NCBI RefSeq assembly: GCF_024166365.1 | Contig: NC_064824.1 | Coordinates: forward strand, 128,393,108 to 128,457,107 | Length of the DNA: 64,000 bases | Origin: Elephas maximus indicus | Taxonomy: Eukaryota; Chordata; Mammalia; Proboscidea; Elephantidae | Reading direction: 5' to 3' | Shown here: piece by piece, positions 32,077 to 42,312 of the stretch | Layout of the letters: each line of letters opens with the position of its first letter | How positions within the stretch are numbered: the stretch's first letter is position 1 | Program-made: the position numbers and the translations under genes | The notes under the pieces: model-generated | The model's database searches: none | Told to the model about the DNA's origin: nothing | Seen by the model: the letters and a program-made list of their open reading frames with translations, nothing else

Positions 32077-33094
32077 CAATAAGTTATTATGTTTTTTTTT
32101 TTTTTTATGGTTACTTACTGTGTCCTAGCTTCTTGTTTTGTTTTGATATGCCCAAATAGGCTGGACATGTGAACTACTTTATTATTGGCATCTTTGAAGC
32201 TCTCTTGTCCTATCGCCAGGTGGTTAGAGCTGCTACTAGGTACGCAAGCCCAAGAATCCATTTACTTTTCCCATGTGGATTGAGCTCTGGTGTCCAGGTC
32301 ATTGGTCACAAAGTGTGTGGTGCAGGCTCTCACCTACTGTCTTAGAGAGACAGGAGTACATAGGGGTGATTGGAGCAGGCACAGGTATCTGGTTGCGGTA
32401 GGGGGTTATGCGCTGGGCAAGGTAGGGAGCTGATGGTTGCCCCTGTGAGCCTAGGTAGAAGGTGTGTCCCTGTCCCCTAGAGTGTGTAGATGGGTGGGTT
32501 TTGCAGCCAGACTTTGGGCGCCCAATGTTGTTGGCTGTAAGGACTGGGAGGCAGCATTTATTCTCAGACCTCTGTCATGCAGGGCTAGTTGGAGTGGGTG
32601 AGTTTGCCAATCTTCAGGCCCCTGATGTGGGTGAGTGAAAAAGACCCTGTTTAATGGGCAGGGTGGTATCAAATGTCACAAATCTGCCATTCCGCCTAAG
32701 CTGTTGCAGTTGGAAATAGGCTTCAGGTATATACCCTACTACGTTATGCTAATGAGGGCCTAGGATGTTGAATGGGCCCACACAAGTCTAGGCAGGGGCA
32801 AAAGGCATTTGAAGCTTATGTATTCCTTATGCCTGTACCTAGGCAAAGGGGCAGTGCCTGCCCTGAATTCTCAGCTTAGGGGGTGTAGCAATTTTTTAAA
32901 ACCTCTAGGATGGTTTGGGCATGGTTAGCTCTGAAGTCCCTGCTTAGGAAAGCGGGAGGTTTCCTTTTTTGTTAGTTTGTTTATTCGTTCCCTCCTCTAA
33001 GTCAGGAGATTGGCTCAGGCAGGAGAGATCCCACTTCTGGTCCAGGGGGCATGGCAACCCTGAACACTGCGGGACCAGCACCAGAGCAGAGTGC

Positions 33095-33109
33095 GGGGGG
33101 GGGGGGGGG
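33095..33109. repeat. G15 homopolymer
   Basis: Fifteen consecutive G on the + strand inside the antisense L1 leader. It could form a G-quadruplex and is prone to slippage. Confidence 0.9.
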
Positions 33110-33649
33110 TTGGCGAATGAGGGGAAGAGAGGCACTTCCCAGAGGTGGGGGGGTTATTTTGATCCTGTACGATAGGTTAGACATTTAGATGCTTGCACTT
33201 AACTTTTGAAGAGCCAGCACTGTTTTCCCCTGGCTCTGGAGGCCTGTGCAGACTCTCCACTGCTCAGCTTCTCCCAACATGGTAAAAACAGATCCTGAGA
33301 GCCATTGCTTGCCTCAGCCCATGTGCGCCAAATGGTCCAGCCTGCAGAATGCTGGCTAGATCAGGTCTGGCAGTTCTTAGCTGCTTCTGAACTGTCTCTC
33401 TCTCTCCCCCTGCTGCTCAGTATGAATCTTGAACTTCGTCTTTAATGTTCAGAGCTCCTAGATTGTCATATATAATCAATTCACTTGTTTTTTGGAGTCT
33501 ATGTTGTAAGAGGGAACACAGGAAGTATCCGACTATTTCTCCATCTTGGTCTGCCTCCTCTTAGGTTGATTTTAAATCTCACTATTTCTCTGTCACCTTC
33601 TGGAAAAGTTCAGTTCCTCTTATCTTCATGTTGTTTGACTACTTGGTTG

Positions 33650-33812
33650 GGAATACCGAGTCATCAGCTTACAAACCTTTGATACCTTAGTTTGTTCCTC
33701 TGAACAATGGAGAGTAGTTGGAGAATAATTATACTTTTAACACTGTTATGAAAATCAAATAAAATTCTGTACAGAAAGCACATGGAAAAGAAGTGCTTGG
33801 CACATACTAAAA
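33650..33812 (+). mobile_element. MIR-like element
   Basis: 'tagtttgttcctctgaacaa', 'tatgaaaatcaaataaaatt' and 'aagaagtgcttggcacatac' follow the MIR 3' order. Confidence 0.55.
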
Positions 33813-33817
33813 GGAAA

Positions 33818-34203
33818 GGAGCCTGGTGGCGCAGTGGTTAAAGTGCTCAGCTGCTAACCGAAAGGTCAGTGGTTAGAATCCACCAGCTGCTCTACAGGAG
33901 AAAGATATGGCAGTCTGCTCCTGCAAACATTAAAATAAAACAAAAAACCAAACCCATTGCCACTGAGTTGATTCTGACTCACAGCAACCTATAGGACAGG
34001 GTAGAACTGCCCCATAGGGTTTTCAAGGAGCAGCTGGTGGATTCGAACTGCTGAACTTTTGGTTAGCAGCCGAGCTCTTAACCACTGTGCAACCAGGCCT
34101 CTGCCTGGAAAGAGTACAGCCTTGAAGTCCTGGGGAAGTTCTACTCTGTTCTATAGGGTCAGTATGAGTCAGAATCAACTCAACAGCAATGGGTTTGGTT
34201 TGG
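33818..34203 (+). mobile_element. AfroSINE, medium type, split by another SINE
   Basis: First part 'gagcctggtggcgcagtggt' to 'ctcctgcaaacattaaaat' (33818-33937); second part 'ggaaagagtacagccttgaa' to 'aatcaactcaacagcaatgg' + 'gtttggttt' (34104-34203). The break lies in the 'gtaaagattacag' block. Confidence 0.85.
33938..34103 (-). mobile_element. AfroSINE, short type, nested in opposite orientation
   Basis: Tail 'ccaaacccattgccactgag', 'catagggttttcaaggagca', B-box complement 'gattcgaactgctgaac', head complement 'accactgtgcaaccaggcct'. It sits inside the SINE at 33818-34203, so the pair could fold into a long hairpin in RNA. Confidence 0.9.
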
Positions 34204-34355
34204 ATTTATATATTAAACACTCGATATATTTAGGCATTCTTGTTAATAATACAATGAACAGTGTATATGAAAACACCTACTCGGTCACAAAGTGGGAACT
34301 TGAGGAACTGTTGTTTCCTTCTCCTCTGTATTATTTATTTATTTGGCAAAATAAA

Positions 34356-34856
34356 TGCCATGGATTGAATTGTGTCTCCCCAAAATATCTGTCAGCGTAG
34401 GCCATGATTCTCCATGTTGTGTGATTGACTATTTTGTCATCTGAAGTGATTTCCCTGTGTTGTAAATCCTACCACTATGACGCTAATAAGATGGATTAGC
34501 AGCAGTTATATTGATGAGCTGTACAAGGTTAATAGTGTCTTAAGCCAATCTCTTTTGAGATATAAAAGAAAGACGCAAGCAGAGACATGAGGACCTCATA
34601 CCACCAGGAAACCAGCACCAAGAGCAGAACGCATCCTTTGGACCCAGGACTCCTGTGCCTGAGAAGCTCCTTGACCAGGGGAAGATTGATGACAAGGGTC
34701 TTCCTCCAGAACTGACAGAGAGAAAAAGCCTTACCCTGGAGGGGACGCCCTGAATTTGGACTTGTGGCCTACTAGACTGTGAGATAATAAATTTTTCTTT
34801 GTTAAAGCCATCCGTTTGTGGTATTTCTGTTACAGCAGCACTAGATAACTAAGACA
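34356..34856 (+). mobile_element. Solo MaLR-like LTR
   Basis: TGCCATGGATTGAATTGTGT start, 'ggtcttcctccagaactgac', 'cctactagactgtgagataa' + 'taaa', 'gtttgtggtatttctgttac', 'ctagataactaagaca' end. Flanks ataaa (34351-34355) and gtaaa (34857-34861) fit a 5-bp duplication with one change. Best complete copy of this LTR family in the window. Confidence 0.85.
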
Positions 34857-35070
34857 GTAAAGAATATTTTTTGTTTCTAAGCTGTACTTCCATGAGGATA
34901 GTATGTATGTTTTGTTTTATTTCTAATTCCTGTATATAATAATATGTTCCAGGGGAAGGAGGTTGGTTAATCGATGGCTCCACTCAGCAAATATCAACGA
35001 AGTTTTCCTCTGTGACAAAGACTATGCTCCAGGTTCATGATTAAAAAAAAAGGGGGTGGTGGGGATAATG
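34857..35070. other. Single-copy DNA before an L1 3' end
   Basis: About 210 bases, ending in an A/G-rich patch and ggataatg (35063-35070), the likely left duplication of the next element. Confidence 0.5.
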
Positions 35071-35668
35071 CTGAAGAAAACCAAAGACTCAAAGAAACAA
35101 TTAGTCCAAAGGACTTATGAGCTACAAGAAACACAGCCTCCACTAGCCTAAGACCAGAAGAACTAGATGGAGCCCAGCTACTGCTATCAACCACTCTGAT
35201 CAGGACCACAATTGAAGATCTTGGCTAGAGTGGGAAAAAAATTCAAATTCATAAAAAACAACAGATTTACTGGTCTGAGAGAGGCTGGAGGGGCCCCCGA
35301 GACTATGGCCTTTAGACACCCTTCTGACTTGGAACTAAAGCCACTCCTAGAGATCACCTTTCAGCCAAATAATAGATAGGCCTATGAAATAAAAAAAAAT
35401 AACACCTGTGAGGAAAGTGCTGCTTAGAACAATCATCTATATGAGACCAAAAGGGCAATAACTGCCCCAAAGCAAAGAAGATAAAGCAGAAAGGGGTAGG
35501 AAAACTAGAAGAATGGAAATGGGGAACTGAGGTTGGTAATCAGGATAGTGCTGACACATTGTGGGGATCGCATCCAATGTCACGGAACAGTTTATGTACA
35601 AACTATTGAATGGGAAACTAATTTTCTCTGTAAACTTACACCTAAAACAAAACTAAAAAAAAAAAAAA
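35071..35668 (+). mobile_element. L1 3' end, 5' truncated, different subfamily
   Basis: 'gaccagaagaactagatgga', 'tttactggtctgagagaggc' and 'ctctgtaaacttacacctaa' follow the L1 3'UTR of 14690-15180, but the middle differs. Ends in an A-run. ggataatg at 35063-35070 and 35669-35676 is the probable duplication. Confidence 0.75.
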
Positions 35669-35676
35669 GGATAATG

Positions 35677-36199
35677 TGTCAACCCTGTATCTGAGTCTAT
35701 GAACTTTACCTCTTGGAAGGGAATGGGCGCAGACCGGCTTTGCAACTTCACCAGTCATGGGTAAAATGATGTAATGGAAGCATTGGATAAAGTCTTATAG
35801 AATCTAGAGATCAGTGAGTTTTTAAGTTAATGCCAAATGTTTCCTAAGCACTTCACTAATGTAATTTAATTAACATTTGCATATCGATTGCTTATTTACA
35901 CAGTGAAAGTTGTGAGAGCTGAAACTCCAAGGTGTTGCCTTGGTTTTCTAAGTCTCACAAGTTTTCTGCCTTGCCACTTTTCTATCACTTTTTATTAGTG
36001 GAAAATATTTTAGTTTACCTTCTCTGACAGGTTTCCACCCCATACAGGTTCCAGCTTTCCCAGGTTTTACTGTACCTACTTAATAAGATCTGGGGTTTTT
36101 GTTCCCTGATTTTGTGGTCCTAATGATCTGATTGTTGAAACAAAGGCACATGCATACACACATACACACCTTCACTCACACACACACACACAGTAAAAC
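35677..36199. other. Single-copy DNA with (CA)n
   Basis: A CA-rich microsatellite at about 36145-36193. No gene seen. Confidence 0.6.
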
Positions 36200-38463
36200 T
36201 ACATAACATTGAAAGTTATTGGTAAATGGAATGCAAAAGTTGGGAACACAGAAGAGGGAACACGGTTGGAAAATATTACCTTGGTGATAGAAACATAATA
36301 GAGTCTTTCAAGACCAGTGACTTCTTCATTGCAAATACTTCTTTCACCAACATAAATGCTTACTATACACATGGACCTTGCTAGGTGGAAAACCCAAGAA
36401 TCAAATTGACTACATCTGTGGAACGAGACGATGGAAAAATCTCAATATCACCAGTCAGAACAAAGCTGGGGGAAAAAACTGTGGAATAGATCATCAATTG
36501 CTCATAAGTAAGTTGAAGCTGAAGAAAATTAAAACAAGCCCAGAGAGCCAAAGCACAACCTTAAGTATATCCCACCTGAATTTATAATCTCAAGAATACC
36601 TTTGACACATTGAACACTAATAACCGAACATCAGACGAGTTGTGGAATGACATCAAGGACATCACACATGAAGACAGCAAGAGGTCATTAAAAAGACAGA
36701 AAAGAGAGAAAAGACCAAAAAGAGTGTCAAAAGAGGCTCTGAAGCTTACTGCTGAACGTAGAATAGCTAAAGCAAAAGGAAAAATCGATGAAGTAAAAGA
36801 GTTAAACAGAAAATTTCAAAGGGTGGCTTAAGAATACAAAGTAAGGTATTTTAGTGAAATGTGTAAAAACCTGGAGTTGGAGAGCCAAAAGGGAAGAACA
36901 CATTCAGCATTTCTCAAGCTGAAAGAACTGAAGAAAAATTCAAGCTTCGAGTTGCAATATTGAAGGATTCTATGGTGAAAATGTTAAATAACCCAGGAAG
37001 CATCAAAAGAAGATGGAAGGAATATACAGGGTCACTGTACCAAAAAGAATTGATTGACTTTTAGCCATTTCAGGAAGTAGCCTATGATCAAGAACCAATG
37101 GCACAGAAGGAAGAAATTCAAGCTGCACTGAAGTTATTGAAGAAAAAGAAGGCTCCAGGATTTGATAGAATACCAATTGAGATGTTCCAGAAATGGATGC
37201 AGCTGTGGAAATGCTCTCCCCTGTGGGCCAAGAAATTTGGAAGACAGCAAATAGAAGAGATCCACATTTGTGCCCATTACAAAAAAAGTTGCTCCAACAG
37301 AATGAGGAAATTATTGAACAACATCATTAATATCACACACAAGTAAAATTTTGCTGAAAATCATTCAAAAGCAACTGCAGCAGTATATCAACAGGGGACT
37401 GTCAAAAATTCAGGCCGGATTCAGAAGAGGACACGGAACCAGGGGTGTCGTTGCTGATGTCAGGTAGACCCTGGCTGAAAGCAGAGAATACCAGGAAGAT
37501 GTCTACCTGTGCTTTATTGACTATGCAAAGGCAGTTGATTGTGTGGATCATAACAAATTATGGATAATATTGGGAAGAACCAGAATCCCGGAACACTTAA
37601 TGGTGCTCATGAGGAACCTGTACATAGATCAAGAGGCAGTTGTTCAGACCGAACAATGGGATACTGATTGGTTTAAAGTCAGGAAAGTGTGGGTCGGGGT
37701 TGTATCCTTTCACCATGCTTATTCAATCTGTATGCTGAGCAAATAATCTGAGAACCTGGATGGTATGAAGAAGAACATGGCATCAGGATTGGAGGAAGGT
37801 TCATTAACAACCTGAGATATGCAGATGAAACAACCTTGCATGCTGAAAGTGAAGAGAAATTGAAGCATTTACTGATGAAGGTCAAAGGCTACAGCCTTCA
37901 GTATGGATTACATCTCAATGTAAAGAAAATAAAAATTCTTACAACTGGGCTAAAAAACAACATCATGATAAACATAGAAAAGATTGAAGCTGTCAAGGAT
38001 TTCATTTCACTTGGATTGACAACACCCATGGAAGCAGCAGTCAAGAAATCAAATGATGCATTGCATTGGGCAAATCTGCTGCAAAAGACCCCTTTAAAGT
38101 GTTAAAAAACAAAGAGGTCATCTTGAAGAATAAAGTGCTCCTGACTCAAGCCATGGTGTTTTCAATTACCTCATATACATGGGAAAGCTGAACAACGAAT
38201 AAGGAAGACCAAAGAAGAATTGACGCCTTTGAATTATGGTGTTGGTGAAGAATATTGAATATACCATGGCCTGCCAAGAGAACAAATCTGTCTCGCAAAA
38301 AGTACAGCCAGAATGCTCGTTAGAATCATGGGTGGCAAAACTTAGTCTCATACTTTGAACATGTTATCAGGAGGGACCAGTCCTTGGAGATGGACAACAT
38401 GCTTGGTAAAGTAGAGGGTCAGTGAAAAAGAGGAAGACTAGATGACACCTAACAACGACAACA
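36200..38463 (+). mobile_element. RTE-type LINE, 2.3 kb, 5' truncated
   Basis: Enters in the endonuclease C-terminal part ('QIDYICGTRRWK' at about 36390) and runs through the linker (36610-36831), the start of the reverse transcriptase ('KKKKAPGFDRIPIEMFQKW', 37147-37200), motif A region (CFIDYAKAVDCVDHNKLW, about 37510-37563), the catalytic loop read as RYADE (expected YADD), and the C-terminal domain, to the tail 'gatgacacctaacaacgaca'. Many stops and frameshifts; the longest pieces are 60-90 codons. It is a dead copy. Confidence 0.9.
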
Positions 38464-39439
38464 AATATATGTATACACGTACGCACTCACCACAATAAAA
38501 AACGTAATGAAATGTAATTTCAAGGAGAAATCAATTAGGGTAGAATTTTCTGGAAAGTCTTTGTGATAAAAGAACAGACATGAGTTGGATCTTGACAAAT
38601 ACATGGGATTTAGATGTGGAGAGCCCACAGAATGGAGATTCTCTATGTTTGCGCAAAGGTTTTTAGATTTGCAAAGACGAAGATACAAGAAGTGTAAACA
38701 GAGAGCTAAAGATGGCAAATGTTGCTTTATGGCTACACTAAGGAAGATTTTAAGAGAGACTCAAGGAAGATGAAGCTGGATTTTGAGTTTCCTTGAATGC
38801 TACATAAGGGATTTTCTCCTAAGCATAGGAGAGAGTTAAAGTATCTTGATCCAAAGTAAATGCTCAATAAATAATTGAAAATGAAAGAAAGTGTGCATGC
38901 AGGGAGTCATGCTGTCATGAAACATATTTTGAATATATAAAGTACCAAAATAGGGATTTCAATCAGGAATTACAAATATAGCTAACCATCCAATAGAAAA
39001 CAAAAAAATCTAAAAGTACTTAATTATATGCAATTGCTAAATCATAGTGAATCACCTCATTCTAATAAACCACGGTGAATCAAAATGGCTAAATTAGAGG
39101 AGGCAAGTTTAAAAGCATCAGTATAATAAATCCTGGTTATCATTGGTCTTTTGTCTCAGATCTCTGATAGGTACTGCGAAAGCAAGAGGAACACATAGGA
39201 CCCAGTACCACAAGTCCTTTTTTTTTTTTTTTCTTTTTTTTGATTTTTGGTTATTCCATACAGTTGGCTAATATCATTAAGATAATATGTCAGATAGGGA
39301 ATTGATTCCACCCCAGATCCCATCATCATAATATGCAATTGTTTCATGTTCTTCTATTTTCCTTAAAGGCTCTATCTATGTGTTAATCTCTTTTTTTTTT
39401 TTTTTTTAAAAAGCATTCGTAGTTGAACACCTGCAATAT
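38464..39439. other. Single-copy DNA, no gene supported
   Basis: AT-rich, with a T-run at 39219-39241 and another at 39391-39407. Sense and antisense frames around 38449-38773 have no recognisable domain. Confidence 0.5.
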
Positions 39440-39850
39440 TGTAATCTTTATTTTCGATAAACCCATTGCATATATTTTTTTATGTTGCTGCAATAGTCGT
39501 AATTACAATTTTAATGGCTGTCTAATATTCTTGGAGTTTATTTCCCACAATTTACTATTCTTCTATTGTTGGATATTTAGGTTGTTTTCATTTTTACACT
39601 GATAAAGTTAATACTATAATTAATAATTGTATGCACATTGTGTTCCTCTTTTGAATTATTTCCTTAGGACAAATTCCCAGGAGAGAGATTACTGGTCAAA
39701 AGGTATAAAGATTTTTATAGCTTTTCAGACAGTTTGCCAAATTGCTTTCCGAAAGGATTTTACTAAATCAATTTGTGATACCCCAGGTGCCTCTCCTGAT
39801 AGTATACGTGTATTTCCACTCACTTATTACCCTATACTATCCATTACAGA
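39440..39850 (-). mobile_element. Ancient L1 fragment, antisense
   Basis: 'ggctgtctaatattcttgga', 'ttgttggatatttaggttgt', 'acaaattcccaggagagaga' + 'ttactggtcaaaagg' and 'ttgccaaattgctttccgaa' are the familiar complement of old L1M ORF2/3' sequence. The 122-codon + frame (39627-39995) lies across it and is chance. Confidence 0.6.
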
Positions 39851-40482
39851 ATCTTCTATGGCTACCCAAGCTGTGTCTCGCGTGAATCGTTCTTATTTCA
39901 TCTCTACCTTCTCAAAGATAATGGTGTCTCCTTGTGTTGTTTTAACACTATTAAAGGACTTCTGTCCCCACTCTGGCATCTTGAGGAATCACTAACGTCT
40001 ACAGCAAGCAGTGGATAATTGGGCTGTTGCCTCACTGAGGGAAATTTTTGAAGACACTTTGCAGAGGAAAGGACACTGAATCAAGGCAAAATCAGTGGTG
40101 CCAAATATTTGTTTAGCTAACTAGGTCTCTCTGGTCTCCCAATGATGTTAGAATCCAATCTAACATTTTGTCCCTCCTTCCAATGGGTTATTTGTGATTA
40201 TGTATGATTTTTTTCCACCCTCTCCAGTTTGGGAAGGCATTCATTGTTGTGGTGTTTCTTGTGGTGCAAGGGCCATAAGAGCTTTGGTTTGGAGCAAGGC
40301 TTGACCTCAAAGCTTGATGCTCCAATTGACAAACTGCAGGTCTATGAACAGTACCCTGACTCCCCAAGCCTCAAATTCTTCATTCATGAAATGATGATGG
40401 TACAAACGCCTACCATTTCCTACTATAAAGCCACAGGAGATAACACACTCAGCATGTTTAGTAGTGCTTAAACTTCGTAAAC
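39851..40482. other. Single-copy DNA; weak MIR at about 40280-40470
   Basis: 'agcctcaaattcttcattca' + 'tgaaatgatgatgg' is MIR-like. No gene supported. Confidence 0.4.
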
Positions 40483-40654
40483 CAAAAAACCAAACCCGCT
40501 GCCATTGAGTTGCTTCTGCCTCATAGCAACCCTAAAGGACAGAGTAGAACTGCCCCATAGGGTTTCCAAGGAGTGGCTGGTGGATTCAAACTACTGACCT
40601 TTTGGCTAGCAGCCTCAGCTCTTAACCATTGTGCCACCAGGACCCACAATATAT
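40483..40654 (-). mobile_element. AfroSINE, short type
   Basis: 'aaacccgctgccattgagtt', 'catagggtttccaaggagtg', 'gattcaaactactgaccttt' and head complement 'accattgtgccaccaggacc'. Confidence 0.9.
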
Positions 40655-40702
40655 ATTAACATGGTACACCCCCAATAAATATTAACTCTTATAAGACATT
40701 AT

Positions 40703-41099
40703 TGTTGTAGCCTGTGTGCCGCTGAGTCAATTCTGACTCATAGCAACCCTATAGAACAGAGTAGAGTTGTCCCATAGGGTTGCCAAGCCTATAAGCCCTG
40801 GTGGTACAGGGGTTAAAGTGCTCAGCTGGTTGGTAGTTTGAACCCACCAGCCACTCCACAGGGGAGAGATGTGGCAGCCTGCTTCTGTAAAGATTACAGT
40901 CTTGGAAACCTTAAGGGGCAGTTCTACTCTGTCCTATAGGGTTGTTGTGATTCTGAATCAACTTGACCGCAGTGGGTCAATCTTTACAGAAGCAGACTGA
41001 CAGATCTTTCTCCTGTTCTCCTATGTAGTGCCTGGTAGGCTCTTCAAACCTTTCGGTTAGCAGAGGAGCACTTAACCACTTCGCCACCAGGGCTCCTTA
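40703..41099 (-). mobile_element. AfroSINE, medium type, split by another SINE
   Basis: Tail part 'tgtgccgctgagtcaattct' to 'gggttgccaagcctata' (40703-40788) and head part 'aatctttacagaagcagact' to 'cttcgccaccagggctcctt' (40977-41099). The break falls at 'ctgta|atctttac', the same place as in 33818-34203. Confidence 0.85.
40789..40976 (+). mobile_element. AfroSINE, medium type, nested in opposite orientation
   Basis: 'agccctggtggtacaggggt' head, 'gatgtggcagcctgcttctg' + 'taaagattacag', 'tcctatagggttgttgtgat' and 'gaatcaacttgaccgcagtg' tail. Confidence 0.85.
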
Positions 41100-41107
41100 G
41101 AAGATAT

Positions 41108-41312
41108 TACCAGTTGCTACTGAGTCGATTCTGACTCAATGGCAACCCCATATGTTTCAGAGTAGAACTGTGCTCAATAGGGTTTTCAGTGGCTGATTTT
41201 TCAAAAGTGCTTCACTAGGCATTTCTTCCAGAGCCTCTGGGTGAAATTGAACCTCCAACCTTTTCCTTATCAACCACATATGTTAACCGTTTGCTCCACC
41301 CAGGGATTCTGT
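41108..41312 (-). mobile_element. AfroSINE, long type
   Basis: 'ttgctactgagtcgattctg', 'agtagaactgtgctcaatag', 'tcactaggcatttcttccag', 'gaaattgaacctccaacctt', 'gctccacccagggattct'. Confidence 0.85.
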
Positions 41313-41997
41313 GTGAAAACGAGGATCTGAAATTCTATGGAAAGGATAGGCTTAAAGAGCAGGCTTAGAAAATAGCCAATAAACCCACACCCAACCCTAA
41401 AATCCAAGACTGACTCCACCAAGAGATTCTGACCATTTGCTTAAATGAAAGTTGAGAGCATATGAATGTATAAATATACAGTCACCGATCATTCTAATGT
41501 GAATCAGTGTCCAAGATGAATACTCAGTTTTAAAAGAGAGTTTTCTTTAGAATGAACCTAATCAAATGGTTAACAGAGAGTTCCAGTCATTTTGGCTTCA
41601 TCATTTCCTAGGTTTTCTTGTTTGTTCAATGATCCAGGAAATTGGGACACATTTGATTTGAATTTTCACTCTGAGCTTTAGAAACATGGATGCTCAGCCT
41701 CCATTAGTTCTAAGGTAGCAGAGGCTGGGGTTTAGGCTTGTACCTGATGCAAACAAAACCTTTCAATTATATCTAATCAGAACCAGATTTTGTTTTGAAT
41801 TCCAGTGTCAAATCTAACAGTTGGCATTGAGGAATCTTCACAAAGGCACAAATATTTCCCTATTACTCATTCTGGCTGCTTTGTTCATGTCACTGTGACC
41901 TTGCAGAGAGCACAGTGTCCTTAGAGACTTTAACATCATGGTCTAGGTTAACTTCATAAAGAACATTAAGCCTATGACTCTATCCTATGTAAAGGAC

Positions 41998-42021
41998 TGT
42001 GTATCTACTGAAAGATACACA
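41998..42021. repeat. 9-bp perfect hairpin
   Basis: tgtgtatct (41998-42006) and agatacaca (42013-42021) around a 6-base loop. Confidence 0.9.
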
Positions 42022-42079
42022 GAAGCAAAGGTCTTTTTGCGTAGTTTGGATGAAGGTAAATGGCAGGATTTGGAGACTG

Positions 42080-42119
42080 TACTGATTTTATCAAAATCAC
42101 TAGATTGATAAAATCAGTA
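42080..42119. repeat. 15-bp perfect hairpin
   Basis: tactgattttatcaa (42080-42094) and ttgataaaatcagta (42105-42119) around a 10-base loop (aatcactaga). Not part of a repeat family that I recognise. Confidence 0.95.
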
Positions 42120-42251
42120 ACTTATTGGTAATGAACAGGAATAGCTCAGTGTATTTTAAATAATTCTTTTCATTTGGGACACAAATACCATGTGGAGACT
42201 CAGATAGAAAGTTGACCATCAAGACCCTTCATTTCCAGTTTTACTTTAGTC

Positions 42252-42312
42252 GTTGTTGTTATTGGGTGTCCTCAAGTCAAAGTCAATTCTGACTCATAGC
42301 GGTCCCGATGTG
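42252..42312 (-). mobile_element. SINE/RTE tail fragment
   Basis: 'gtgtcctcaagtcaaagtca' + 'attctgactcatagc' is a shared SINE/RTE tail on the minus strand. It precedes a second, separate tail that belongs to the RTE copy at 42313. Confidence 0.65.

Larger units (their letters stand above)
31330..33563 (-). mobile_element. 5' end of an L1, antisense, lacking the 3' part
   Basis: On the minus strand it begins near 33563 with the L1 start (complement of 'ttctccatcttggtctgcct' + 'cctctt'). It runs through a 1.5 kb leader and most of ORF1, and stops around 31330-31410. No ORF2 or 3'UTR follows. It differs from the L1 at 7671 but has a similar leader (for example 32450-32550 against 8488-8580). 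Keeping the 5' end and losing the 3' end is the opposite of usual L1 truncation. It holds a G15 run (33095-33109). Confidence 0.85.
41313..42251. other. Single-copy DNA with two short hairpins
   Basis: No gene seen. Contains perfect inverted repeats at 41998-42021 and 42080-42119, listed separately. Confidence 0.55.

Noticed and set aside
39627..39995. 122-codon + strand frame as a gene
   Set aside because: Much of it lies across an ancient antisense L1 fragment.
42080..42119. A microRNA precursor
   Set aside because: The stem is only 15 bp and the arms are too short for a typical precursor; kept only as a hairpin.
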